A DNA stretch of 8,134 nt from Deltaproteobacteria bacterium (lineage in GTDB: Bacteria; Desulfobacterota; Anaeroferrophillalia; Anaeroferrophillales; Tharpellaceae). The stretch covers positions 1 to 8,134 of the forward strand of contig DAOVTG010000107.1 in NCBI GenBank assembly GCA_030633185.1, written 5' to 3'. A program made the translations under genes and the position numbers. The notes under the pieces are model-generated. The model worked only from the letters and a program-made list of their open reading frames with translations. It had not been told where the DNA came from and did not search any database. Position 1 is the stretch's first letter. Each line of letters begins with the position of its first letter. Positions 1 through 6,913 of the stretch are shown piece by piece.

Positions 1-608
1 ATGACCTCGACTACTGAAAAACCCTTGTGCAGGATCGCTTTTTTGATGATATTCTGGAGCTGCAGGGTGTGGTAACTGGTCGTGCGTCCGACAAACGTGG
101 CACCGGCCGCTTCAACCAGGGCCGAAATATTGAACGGTCTTTCGATGTTGCCGAGCTTGCAGGTGGAGGCCTTGTCGCCATGCGGTGTGGTCGGGCTGTA
201 CTGGCCTCCGGTCATACCGTAAATATAATTATTAAAGATAATCGTGGTGATGTCAATGTTGCGGCGACAGGCATGGATCAAATGGTTGCCGCCAATGGCG
301 GTGGCGTCACCGTCACCGGTGGCAACTATCACGTTAAGTTCCGGACGGGCCAGTTTAAGGCCGGTGGCAAAGGGCAGAGCCCGGCCATGGGTGGTATGCA
401 GGGTGTTGAAATCAACATAGACCGGAGCTCGTCCGGTACAGCCGATACCCGAGACGAAAGCGATATTATTTTTGTCTAAGGCCAAAGTGTCGATCGCCCT
501 CAGCATATTCCCTAAGATTATGCCGATACCGCAACCGGGACACCAGATATGGGGGAATTTTTTACTGTGGCGAAAATATTTGTTGACCAGTTGACTGTTG
601 CTGATCAT
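1..608 (-). CDS. korB: 2-oxoacid:ferredoxin oxidoreductase beta subunit (KorB type), C-terminus cut by the window edge
   Basis: This is the thiamine-pyrophosphate-binding subunit of a ferredoxin-dependent 2-oxoacid oxidoreductase, a cytoplasmic complex that converts a 2-oxoacid plus CoA to acyl-CoA, CO2 and reduced ferredoxin. I translated 202 residues from the reverse complement. WCPGCG at residues 22-27 and GIGC ending at C57 supply C23, C26 and C57 as probable 4Fe-4S ligands; a further ligand expected in the family would lie beyond the window. The TPP/Mg site is GDGDATAIGGNH at 98-109 followed by NNYIYGMTGGQ at 126-136. The ATG at 608 overlaps the korA stop in an ATGA arrangement, which fixes the start and implies translational coupling. 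Family members are usually somewhat over 240 residues, so only the C-terminal part is missing. 2-oxoglutarate is the likeliest substrate, but a branched-chain or other 2-oxoacid is possible. A gamma subunit (korC) is expected just outside the left edge. Confidence 0.93.
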   Translation of the reverse strand, partial: MISNSQLVNKYFRHSKKFPHIWCPGCGIGIILGNMLRAIDTLALDKNNIAFVSGIGCTGRAPVYVDFNTLHTTHGRALPFATGLKLARPELNVIVATGDGDATAIGGNHLIHACRRNIDITTIIFNNYIYGMTGGQYSPTTPHGDKASTCKLGNIERPFNISALVEAAGATFVGRTTSYHTLQLQNIIKKAILHKGFSVVEV

Positions 609-1747
609 CGTACCATTCCTTTAACTGTTTTAACAATTTCATTCGGGGCAATGAGGGTGCCGTTGACCCGGTTAAGTTTTTCAATTATCGCCTTGCCAGC
701 GTTGACCCGCAAGACTTCACGATAGATCTGGCCCATGTTAAGTTCCGGCACCAGGATGGTTTTAAGTTGTGGCAGAAAACGTTCCAGAGCGAAACGGGGA
801 AAGGGCCAGAGTGTGCCGAGTTTGATCATGCCGACTTTAATCCCGGATTCCCGTAACTGTTCCAAAGCGGAACGGGCGGAGAGAACCATACTACCGTAAG
901 CGAGGATGGCATGTTCGGCATCGTCCATCAATTCGTAGTCAACTAGGCAGATTTCGCGAAAACCGCGCTCGATTTTGGCAAAAAGGCCGCGAATATTATC
1001 GCGGGCTTCATTGGGATTGGCGGTTGGAAAACCCTTGGCATCATGGACCAGGCCGGTGACATGGTAACGGTAGCCGTCGCCAAAGCTGGCCATTGGCGCG
1101 ACGCCTGTGGCGGAACGTTCGTAGGGTAGATACCACTCTGGTGGCATGTTAGGTTGAACTCGATTGACCCTTTCGACCATAGACCAGGGCGGCAGAGAGA
1201 CTCGGGCCCGCATATGGCCGATAACCTCATCCATTAAAACGATAACCGGATTACGGTATTTTTCGGCGAAATTGACCGCCTTAATAGTGTAGTGAAAAGC
1301 CTCTTCAACGCTTGACGGGGTTAAAACAATAATCGGGTGGTCGCCGTGCGTACCCCAGCGGGCCTGCATGACATCTCCCTGCGATGGGCTTGTCGGCAGA
1401 CCGGTTGAGGGGCCAGCTCGCATGACGTTGACGATTACCAGAGGGATCTCGGCCAGGCAGGCAAAGCCTAAGTTCTCCTGCATCAGGGAAAATCCCGGTC
1501 CGGAGGTTGCGGTCAGGGTTTTACAACCGCCGATAGAGGCTCCGATGATGGCTGCGATACTGCCGATCTCATCCTCCATCTGGATGAACTTGCCGCCGGT
1601 TGCGGGTAGTCGATCAGCCAGAATTTCAGCAATTTCAGTTGACGGGGTGATCGGGTAGCCAGCAAAAAAACTAACTCCGGCGGCCAAGGCCCCTTCAGCG
1701 ACCGCCTCATTACCCTGCATTAACTGGTAGGAGGTTTTTTTAGTCAT
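605..1747 (-). CDS. korA: 2-oxoacid:ferredoxin oxidoreductase alpha subunit (KorA type)
   Basis: This is the alpha subunit (380 aa) of the same complex, combining the pyrimidine-binding TPP domain with the transketolase C-terminal-like domain. The hallmark YPITPSTE sits at residues 31-38. It is followed by the acidic MEDE stretch (57-60) that lines the cofactor pocket in the family, by TSGPGFSLMQE at 81-91, and by GPSTGLPTSPSQGD at 112-125. The length is typical of a stand-alone KorA that lacks the fused gamma domain seen in some homologues. The ATG at 1747 shares one base with the korD stop (TAATG), and the TGA at 605-607 overlaps the korB start, so the three genes are almost certainly one translationally coupled operon. 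I see no frameshift or missing motif. The Kor label rests on gene order (D-A-B) and overall motif pattern. A VorA-like substrate range cannot be excluded from sequence alone. Confidence 0.93.
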   Translation of the reverse strand: MTKKTSYQLMQGNEAVAEGALAAGVSFFAGYPITPSTEIAEILADRLPATGGKFIQMEDEIGSIAAIIGASIGGCKTLTATSGPGFSLMQENLGFACLAEIPLVIVNVMRAGPSTGLPTSPSQGDVMQARWGTHGDHPIIVLTPSSVEEAFHYTIKAVNFAEKYRNPVIVLMDEVIGHMRARVSLPPWSMVERVNRVQPNMPPEWYLPYERSATGVAPMASFGDGYRYHVTGLVHDAKGFPTANPNEARDNIRGLFAKIERGFREICLVDYELMDDAEHAILAYGSMVLSARSALEQLRESGIKVGMIKLGTLWPFPRFALERFLPQLKTILVPELNMGQIYREVLRVNAGKAIIEKLNRVNGTLIAPNEIVKTVKGMVR

Positions 1748-2010
1748 TATTTTCCCTCCCGGGATTCCGTAGCCGGTTCGACTTCTTCGACATTGATGGC
1801 AAAATCGGGGCAGCGCAGCTCACACATGTGGCAGGCGATGCACTTTTCCGGGGCTTTGGCAAAGACCCGGCCGTTTTCATCCATAGCCAGCACCTCTTTG
1901 GGGCAGAAGGCGACACAGATGCCGCAACTCTTGCACCAACCGGAAAATATCGTAATTTCAGGGTGCCTTTCAGGGATCGGGGCCTGCTGTTTCTCGTTTT
2001 TTGAAGCCAT
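1747..2010 (-). CDS. korD: 2x[4Fe-4S] ferredoxin subunit of 2-oxoacid oxidoreductase (KorD type)
   Basis: This small (87 aa) electron-transfer subunit relays electrons from the TPP/iron-sulfur core to free ferredoxin. Two classical cluster-binding motifs are visible: C26, C29, C32 and C36 followed by P37, and C57, C60, C63 and C67 followed by P68. This is the bacterial 2[4Fe-4S] pattern. About 20 polar residues precede the first motif and an acidic tail follows the second. It is the first gene of the operon and overlaps korA by one base. An in-frame TGA lies three codons upstream of the ATG at 2010, and the next Met (residue 43) would cut off the first cluster, so the start is secure. The upstream bases are A-rich and contain no recognisable Shine-Dalgarno sequence. 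Its promoter must lie in or beyond the repeat-rich region at 2011-2356; I could not pick out a convincing one. Confidence 0.92.
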   Translation of the reverse strand: MASKNEKQQAPIPERHPEITIFSGWCKSCGICVAFCPKEVLAMDENGRVFAKAPEKCIACHMCELRCPDFAINVEEVEPATESREGK

Positions 2011-2036
2011 GTTTTTTCAGTTCTATGGTTAATCCG

Positions 2037-2171
2037 TTGTAACTATTCAGCGTAAGTAGAAAAGCACCTAATTTTGATGGATTCCAGTGAATTCCGGGGA
2101 CATAACCTGATTCTCCGAAGGAAATCGGGATTGTGTCCCCGGAATTTACGGGTTTAGCTGAATAGTTGCAA
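2037..2171. repeat. MITE/REP-like element with nested inverted repeats
   Basis: An outer 15-nt inverted repeat pairs 2037-2051 (TTGTAACTATTCAGC) with 2157-2171 (GCTGAATAGTTGCAA), 14 of 15 positions complementary. Inside it, 2084-2102 pairs with 2134-2152 (17 of 19), including a perfect 13-bp arm AATTCCGGGGACA / TGTCCCCGGAATT at 2090-2102 and 2134-2146. The space between the inner arms can pair partly as well, so a transcript or single strand could form one long hairpin. No transposase is encoded and no target-site duplication is visible in the flanks. The GGGGACA/TGTCCCC core resembles sequences I associate with REP-type elements mobilised by IS200-like (RAYT/Y1) transposases, but that link is inference. 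It lies between the divergent korD and binding-protein genes and probably falls in the korD leader or promoter region. Confidence 0.7.
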
Positions 2172-2184
2172 TCTATTAATAGAT
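2171..2184. repeat. perfect 14-bp palindrome abutting the MITE-like element
   Basis: ATCTATTAATAGAT is identical to its reverse complement over 14 bases, and its first base is the last base of the outer repeat of the neighbouring element. It is AT-rich and lies midway between two divergent genes. It could be a dimeric-regulator operator or part of the insertion boundary. Nothing in the window identifies a binding protein. Confidence 0.5.
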
Positions 2185-2189
2185 AATCG

Positions 2190-2224
2190 GGCAACGAGCG
2201 GCGGGGTAAGCCGTCCGAGTTGCC
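2190..2224. repeat. imperfect hairpin in the divergent intergenic region
   Basis: GGCAAC at 2190-2195 pairs with GTTGCC at 2219-2224, and CGGC at 2199-2202 pairs with GCCG at 2210-2213. This leaves an internal loop and an 7-nt terminal loop. No T-tract follows on either strand, so it does not look like an intrinsic terminator. It may extend the repeat cluster that begins at 2037. Confidence 0.4.
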
Positions 2225-2282
2225 AGCAATCGAGGTTTGCATACACCCGATTCAGACTACTTGTCAATCGCTTTTTTCAGGC

Positions 2283-2311
2283 TTGCAAAATGGGCATGGA
2301 GCTGGTAGAAA
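2283..2311 (+). promoter_or_regulatory. weak sigma-70-like promoter candidate for the binding protein-kinase operon
   Basis: TTGCAA at 2283-2288 and TAGAAA at 2306-2311 are separated by 17 nt. Each hexamer matches four of six consensus positions. The placement, about 45 nt before the start codon at 2357 and upstream of its Shine-Dalgarno sequence, is reasonable. The match is weak and alternatives such as TTGTCA near 2260 exist, so this is only a candidate. Confidence 0.25.
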
Positions 2312-2344
2312 CTATGTTGGAAATTGGTTTCTGAATTGACAGAT

Positions 2345-2351
2345 AAGGAGG
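2345..2351 (+). promoter_or_regulatory. strong Shine-Dalgarno AAGGAGG that sets the start at 2357
   Basis: AAGGAGG lies 5 nt before the ATG at 2357. An in-frame TTG at 2324 would give an 11-residue extension ahead of the signal peptide and has no comparable ribosome-binding site. The ATG is therefore preferred. Confidence 0.85.
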
Positions 2352-2356
2352 TGGTT

Positions 2357-3382
2357 ATGCGAAGATCTTTTTCAATCCGTTGGTTCTGGTCATTATTTTT
2401 GCCGCTGGTAATGGTTTCGGGTCTGTTTTTAAGTCCACTGAAGGCTTTAGCCGAGCCTCGAAAGAATCGGGTCTACCGCATTGAAGTGGTGGCTTTTGCG
2501 CCCTCTTTTCTCAAATCTTACGAGGGCTTGCGGGCCGGTCTTGCGAGCCGGGGTTACAACCTCGATGACGATCTCTCCTTTGACATTCATTGTCTCGGCC
2601 GGGACACCACTAAAATAGCGCCCCTGATAGAAAAATGGGAGGCTGCCGATTACGATCTGATTTTTTCGATTACGACACCGGTAACCCGGGCACTTCAGGC
2701 TGCTCTGGCTGAAAGTAAAATTGACATACCCGTGGTTTTTACAGCGGTTGCCGATCCTTTAGGTTCGAAAGTGGTGGATAGCCTGCGCCGTCCGGGCGGA
2801 AATTTTACCGGGGTCAGTCATCTTTCTATAGAGTTGCTGCCGCAACGTTTACTGTTGTTTAAAAAGGCTTTTCCGGCCATGAAGCGCGTGGCGCTTTTTT
2901 TTGATCCTGAAGTTGAGATTTCGAGGCGCTCTTTTAATCAAGGTTTTCTCCGTCAGGCGGCACTCGATATCGGGCTTGATCTCGTGGTTGTCCATGTTCG
3001 TAACCACGACGAGATAGTCAAATGTTGTCAAAGTTTTAGCGCCGATCGGGCCGATGCTCTTTTTATGCTGCCGGATCCGCTTGCGGTGGCTCATTTCAAA
3101 GAACTTCTCGGACTTTCACATCGTCTGAAAATCCCGTTGATGGTGATTGATAATATGTTGCTCCAGCGGGGCGGGGTTATGGGTTATAGCCCCGATTTTT
3201 ACGGGGTCGGGTTTCAGGCTGCAACCATTGTCGACCAGATCTTTAAGGGGGGGGCGCCCGGGAATATCCCGGTTCAGAATGCTGAAAAAGTAAATCTCGT
3301 CGTCTCTTTAAAAGAGGTTGAAAAGTTAGGTCTTGAAATCAGTGAGGATATCCTTTTGCAGGCGGATGAGGTTTTGCGGTGA
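2357..3382 (+). CDS. periplasmic ABC-type substrate-binding protein (ABC_sub_bind family), probable sensory partner of the kinase
   Basis: This 341-aa exported protein has the type I periplasmic-binding fold of the ABC_sub_bind (PF04392, TrpX/YtxG-like) family. Residues 1-32 form a signal peptide with Arg residues at 2, 3 and 8, a hydrophobic core, and an AxA cleavage site ending at A32. No lipobox cysteine is present, so it should be soluble in the periplasm. Family-typical stretches are visible: IPVVFTAVADPLGSKVV, then RRPGGNFTGVS, a GGVMGYSPDFYGVGFQAA segment, and the C-terminal GNIPVQNAEKVNLVVSLK. Relatives bind varied small molecules, aromatic amino acids among them, so the ligand cannot be named. 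No permease or ATPase gene adjoins it, and its TGA overlaps the GTG of the hybrid kinase by 4 nt. I infer that it presents a ligand to the kinase sensor domain instead of, or as well as, feeding a transporter. Confidence 0.9.
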   Translation: MRRSFSIRWFWSLFLPLVMVSGLFLSPLKALAEPRKNRVYRIEVVAFAPSFLKSYEGLRAGLASRGYNLDDDLSFDIHCLGRDTTKIAPLIEKWEAADYDLIFSITTPVTRALQAALAESKIDIPVVFTAVADPLGSKVVDSLRRPGGNFTGVSHLSIELLPQRLLLFKKAFPAMKRVALFFDPEVEISRRSFNQGFLRQAALDIGLDLVVVHVRNHDEIVKCCQSFSADRADALFMLPDPLAVAHFKELLGLSHRLKIPLMVIDNMLLQRGGVMGYSPDFYGVGFQAATIVDQIFKGGAPGNIPVQNAEKVNLVVSLKEVEKLGLEISEDILLQADEVLR

Positions 3383-6363
3383 GGGTGAAATTTTCTCTTT
3401 TTCGAAAATTACTTTTCGGTTTTGTTATTGTTGCAGTTTTGCCGTTACTGTTTGGTTCCAGCTATTTTTATAAGATTTTGCAGGAGCATCTTTATGAGGA
3501 TGTCGAGCACATCAATCTGGTTCAAGCCCAAGCTGCCGGAAAACAGATCGGTTGGCGTATTCACGAGATCGATCGTAGTCTTTCTTATTGTTCTAATCAG
3601 TATCTTTTTAAACGAAAAAACGGCAGGCTCTTGTCATTGGCCTATCGTCAATATCCGGAAATTCGCAAAATTGTTATTGTCGACTTGGAGAACCGGGTGG
3701 TTGAGGCTTTGTTGCGATATGGTTACTTAAGTTCCGGCATGCCTTCTCCTCTGATTGTTTTTGACGATAAATATCCAGAGCATAAAAAGATCTTTTTCAG
3801 CCAGTGGCAGCTTGAACCGCAGTTGGTTATGGTCTATCCGATCAGCTCTCTAACGACCGGCAAACAGCAGGGTTATCTCTTTGCCGAACTCGCCTTGAAA
3901 AATCTTTTCAATGCCTTTCCTCGACAGGAGTCGGGAGAGAGTGAGCTCTATCTCGTAAATCTTAAGGGTGAAGTGGTGGCCCATGCTGATATAGATCATG
4001 TTCTCAAAGGTTCCAGGGTAGATCATCTCTTGCCGATCGCCAAAGTGTTGAAAGGGTCACCCTCAGCGCTGGGCGAATACTCTAACCTTGATCGGGAAGC
4101 GGTCTTCGGGGTTGCGACCACGATTGAAGGTCTGCCCCTGTTGGTGGTTAGTGAGATTCCTGTAGCTCAAGCCTATGCTTTAACGCATTCGTTACGTAAC
4201 ACTTTCATTTTCATTTTCGCTTTTGCTTTAGGTTTGATTCTGCTCGTCGGTTGGTACCTTTCGCGTTCGATGACACGTCCCATCGAAAGTCTCTATCTTG
4301 CCAGCGAGAAGATTCGCGGCGGCAGTCTGGAGTCGGTTGCGGGGGATTTTCCAGACGATGAGATAGGCTCTTTTGCGCAATGTTTTAATCAGATGGTTGC
4401 GGCCCTGAAAGAGGATCGTGAACTGCGCGAAAAAGCCGAAATTAAGTTGCGTGAAAGTGAGCACCGTTATCGTACGGTTGCTGATTACGCCTATGATATG
4501 GAGTGTTGGCGCGATCCGGAGGGTAAGTTTATCCATGTATCACCTTCATGTTATGAGATTACCGGATATAAACAGCAGGAGTTTTATGTCAACCATCTCT
4601 TGATGAACGAAATTGTTTTAAAAGAAGATCGCGAAATCTTCATTGGTCACCGGCATGAGATCATGCAGGATGGTCGTTTTCAACCGATTGAGTTTCGTAT
4701 TTCTCACAAAGATGGTTCGGTTCGCTGGCTCAGCCATATCTGTCGACCGATAACCGGGTTTAACGGGGAAGATTTAGGAGTCCGGGGCAGTAACCGGGAT
4801 ATTACGCTCCGGAAATTGGCTGAGGATTTTCTGGCGGCGGAGAAAGAACGGCTCGCGGTTACCTTGCGCAGTATCGGTGACGGGGTGATAACTACAGATG
4901 ATGACGGCCGCGTGACTATGCTCAATCCGGTGGCCGAGACCTTGACCGGTTGGAGTAATGCCGACGCTTCGGGGCGGTTGGTCGGTGAAGTATTTCACAT
5001 TATCCACGAACACAGCCGGGAGATCATGCCTAATCCGGTGGCCCAGGTTTTGCGAGAGAACCAGGTCGTGGAGCTTGCTAATCATGCCCTGCTTATCTCA
5101 CGTTCGGGTGATGAGATTGCGGTTGCCGATAGTGCCGCACCGATCGTCGGACGGGATGGGCAAAGGCTTGGTGTGGTGTTGGTGTTTCGTGATGTAGGGG
5201 ATGAGAAAAAACTTCAGCAGGAACGTCTGCGCAGTGAGAAACTTGAGGCTGTCGGAATCTTGGCCGGAGGGATTGCCCATGATTTTAATAATCTGTTAAT
5301 GGGTCTGCAAGGCAGTCTCGACCTGATCCGGCTCTCTTATAACCAGGGTTTTGCGACGACCGAGAAACATCTCTCAAAAGCTGAAAAAGCGATCGGCCGG
5401 GCGGTCTCTCTGGCTCGCCAGCTCCTGACCTTTGCCAAAGGCGGGGCTCCGATTAAAGAGAGAGTGGAGTTGCCTCTGCTGGTTAAAGAATCAGCTGAAT
5501 TTGTGCTCCACGGCTCCCAGGTGAAAGTTGAATATGAGGTTGAAGATAATATCTGGGCTCTCGCGATTGATGGCGGACAGATCAACCAGGTGATCAATAA
5601 TCTGGTGACCAATGCCCGGCAGGCGATGGCTGATGCTGGTATTGTCCGGATCACGGTTACAAATCAGGAAATTGTGGAGGATTCGGTCGAAGGTTTAAAA
5701 CCGGGTTTTTACGTCAAGGTTTCGGTTGGAGACCAGGGTTGCGGCATTGAGTCTGAGATCATACCCCATATATTTGAGCCCTACTATACGACCAAGGAGA
5801 GTGGCAGCGGCCTCGGCTTGGCGACCAGTTACTCAATCATTGCCAACCACGATGGACGTCTTGAAGTCGCTTCGGAACCTGGTGTTGGTTCGACCTTTAC
5901 TTTTTTTCTGCCGTCAACCGGGAAATTTTCAGAGAAGAGTCCGGTTGATTCCCGGGGGTTACAGTTGAAGTTTGACGAAGACAGGGGGAGTTGTGGAAGA
6001 GTTTTGCTGATGGATGATGAAGATGTGATTCGTGAGGTCGTGACCGAGATGTTGGAGATTCTCGGCTATGAGGTGATAGCGGTTGCCGATGGAGAGGCCA
6101 TGCTTGAAACTTACCAGGCGGCCCTGCGGGAAGGATCAAGTTTTCAGGCGGTTTTGATGGATCTTTCAATCCCCGGCGGGATGGGTGGAAGAGAGGCGAT
6201 TAAACGGCTCCGGGAGATCGATTCCGAGGTCAAAGCCATTGTTTCGAGTGGTTACTCTCAGGATCCGGTAATGGCGGATTTTAAGGCCTATGGTTTTAAC
6301 GGTATGATAGCTAAACCCTATAAGGTTGAGTCCTTGCTAGCGGTTTTACAGGATGAAGTTTGA
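3379..6363 (+). CDS. membrane-bound hybrid sensor histidine kinase (extracytoplasmic sensor-HAMP-PAS-PAS-HisKA-HATPase-REC)
   Basis: This 994-aa two-component sensor has, in order: transmembrane helix 1 at about 10-31; an extracytoplasmic region of about 240 residues, probably a double Cache-like sensor; helix 2 at about 275-294; HAMP at about 293-346; a short coiled coil; PAS/PAC 1 at about 360-480; PAS 2 at about 490-612; a HisKA helix with GGIAHDFNN and phospho-acceptor H634; and a HATPase_c domain with N-box N745, G1 box DQGCGI 785-790, F box FEP 799-801 and G2 box GSGLGL 809-814. A receiver domain follows, with acidic pocket D879, D880 and E881, phospho-acceptor D928 and conserved K979. 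All catalytic residues are intact. The GTG start at 3379 lies in a GTGA overlap with the upstream gene and has GAGG 7 nt before it. No HPt domain or response-regulator gene is present, so the output partner is encoded elsewhere. Confidence 0.95.
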   Translation: MRVKFSLFRKLLFGFVIVAVLPLLFGSSYFYKILQEHLYEDVEHINLVQAQAAGKQIGWRIHEIDRSLSYCSNQYLFKRKNGRLLSLAYRQYPEIRKIVIVDLENRVVEALLRYGYLSSGMPSPLIVFDDKYPEHKKIFFSQWQLEPQLVMVYPISSLTTGKQQGYLFAELALKNLFNAFPRQESGESELYLVNLKGEVVAHADIDHVLKGSRVDHLLPIAKVLKGSPSALGEYSNLDREAVFGVATTIEGLPLLVVSEIPVAQAYALTHSLRNTFIFIFAFALGLILLVGWYLSRSMTRPIESLYLASEKIRGGSLESVAGDFPDDEIGSFAQCFNQMVAALKEDRELREKAEIKLRESEHRYRTVADYAYDMECWRDPEGKFIHVSPSCYEITGYKQQEFYVNHLLMNEIVLKEDREIFIGHRHEIMQDGRFQPIEFRISHKDGSVRWLSHICRPITGFNGEDLGVRGSNRDITLRKLAEDFLAAEKERLAVTLRSIGDGVITTDDDGRVTMLNPVAETLTGWSNADASGRLVGEVFHIIHEHSREIMPNPVAQVLRENQVVELANHALLISRSGDEIAVADSAAPIVGRDGQRLGVVLVFRDVGDEKKLQQERLRSEKLEAVGILAGGIAHDFNNLLMGLQGSLDLIRLSYNQGFATTEKHLSKAEKAIGRAVSLARQLLTFAKGGAPIKERVELPLLVKESAEFVLHGSQVKVEYEVEDNIWALAIDGGQINQVINNLVTNARQAMADAGIVRITVTNQEIVEDSVEGLKPGFYVKVSVGDQGCGIESEIIPHIFEPYYTTKESGSGLGLATSYSIIANHDGRLEVASEPGVGSTFTFFLPSTGKFSEKSPVDSRGLQLKFDEDRGSCGRVLLMDDEDVIREVVTEMLEILGYEVIAVADGEAMLETYQAALREGSSFQAVLMDLSIPGGMGGREAIKRLREIDSEVKAIVSSGYSQDPVMADFKAYGFNGMIAKPYKVESLLAVLQDEV

Positions 6364-6376
6364 TTGGTAATTCGGT

Positions 6377-6883
6377 TTAGAGGAGGATGGTTTCCGTCGG
6401 AATGCTATTCCAGATCAGGGTCAGGGTGTAGGCCACCATTATGACGCCTATGAAGAATTCAAAAAAGAGGCTGAAGATCGCTCCCATAACCGCCCCGATT
6501 CCGGCTTTCAAGCTCTCTCTTTGACTTTTAACGGCAAAAGTCAATTCACAGACAAAGGCTCCGGCAAAGGCCCCCAGCAGGGAGCCCCCCGGAGCCGGGA
6601 TAAAGACCAGGCCTAGGAAAAAACCGACAAAAGCGCCGATAATGCCATATTTCCCGGCCCCCATCACTTTAGCGCCGAAACTGGTGATCAGAAACTGGCC
6701 GATTGAACCAACCAGCATCAGGACTAAGAGGATCATAAGCGCAGGGCCGGTGATTACCTGAAAATTGGTAAGCAGGGCATAAGCCAGCGCCCCGATAAAG
6801 ATCAGACCGCTGCCGGGCATCACCGGCATCAAAGTACCGATCAGGCCAACCATACAAAGAATAATCAGGATTGCAGTTTCCAT
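6377..6883 (-). CDS. DUF456-family integral membrane protein
   Basis: This 168-aa, strongly hydrophobic protein fits the DUF456 family (PF04306), whose function is unknown. About six membrane segments can be read: roughly 3-18, 25-40, 46-68, 79-96, 98-114, and one or two within 124-158. Family-like features are the early MPVMPGSGLIF loop with a following ALAYALLT helix, a GAKVMGAGKYGIIGA stretch, the FIPAPGG turn at about 94-100, and a Gly/Ala-rich GAFAGAFVCEL helix. The only substantial soluble stretch is a charged loop near 119-126. The ATG at 6883 has no clear Shine-Dalgarno sequence, but it gives an N-terminus that begins directly with the first membrane segment, as in relatives. Its stop lies 13 nt from the stop of the convergent kinase gene. 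It may be transcribed from its own promoter in 6884-7036 or by read-through from ahbD. I cannot assign a role. Confidence 0.85.
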   Translation of the reverse strand: METAILIILCMVGLIGTLMPVMPGSGLIFIGALAYALLTNFQVITGPALMILLVLMLVGSIGQFLITSFGAKVMGAGKYGIIGAFVGFFLGLVFIPAPGGSLLGAFAGAFVCELTFAVKSQRESLKAGIGAVMGAIFSLFFEFFIGVIMVAYTLTLIWNSIPTETILL

Positions 6884-6913
6884 AGTATTTCTAGATTCAA
6901 GCTGTCTCGGCTG

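Noticed and set aside
27..479. 150-codon plus-strand open frame opposite korB
   Set aside because: It is the antisense shadow of korB. The minus strand carries the CPGCG and GDG...N TPP motifs in order, while the plus-strand frame shows low-complexity Gly/Ala/Val composition without a recognisable domain.
1970..2242. 90-codon minus-strand frame extending across the korD start into the intergenic region
   Set aside because: It overlaps the ferredoxin gene in another frame, and most of it is a translation of the inverted-repeat element. There is no domain or supported start.
2324..2356. Upstream TTG start for the substrate-binding protein
   Set aside because: The AAGGAGG at 2345-2351 is correctly spaced for the ATG at 2357, and the 11-residue extension would place acidic residues ahead of an otherwise typical signal peptide.
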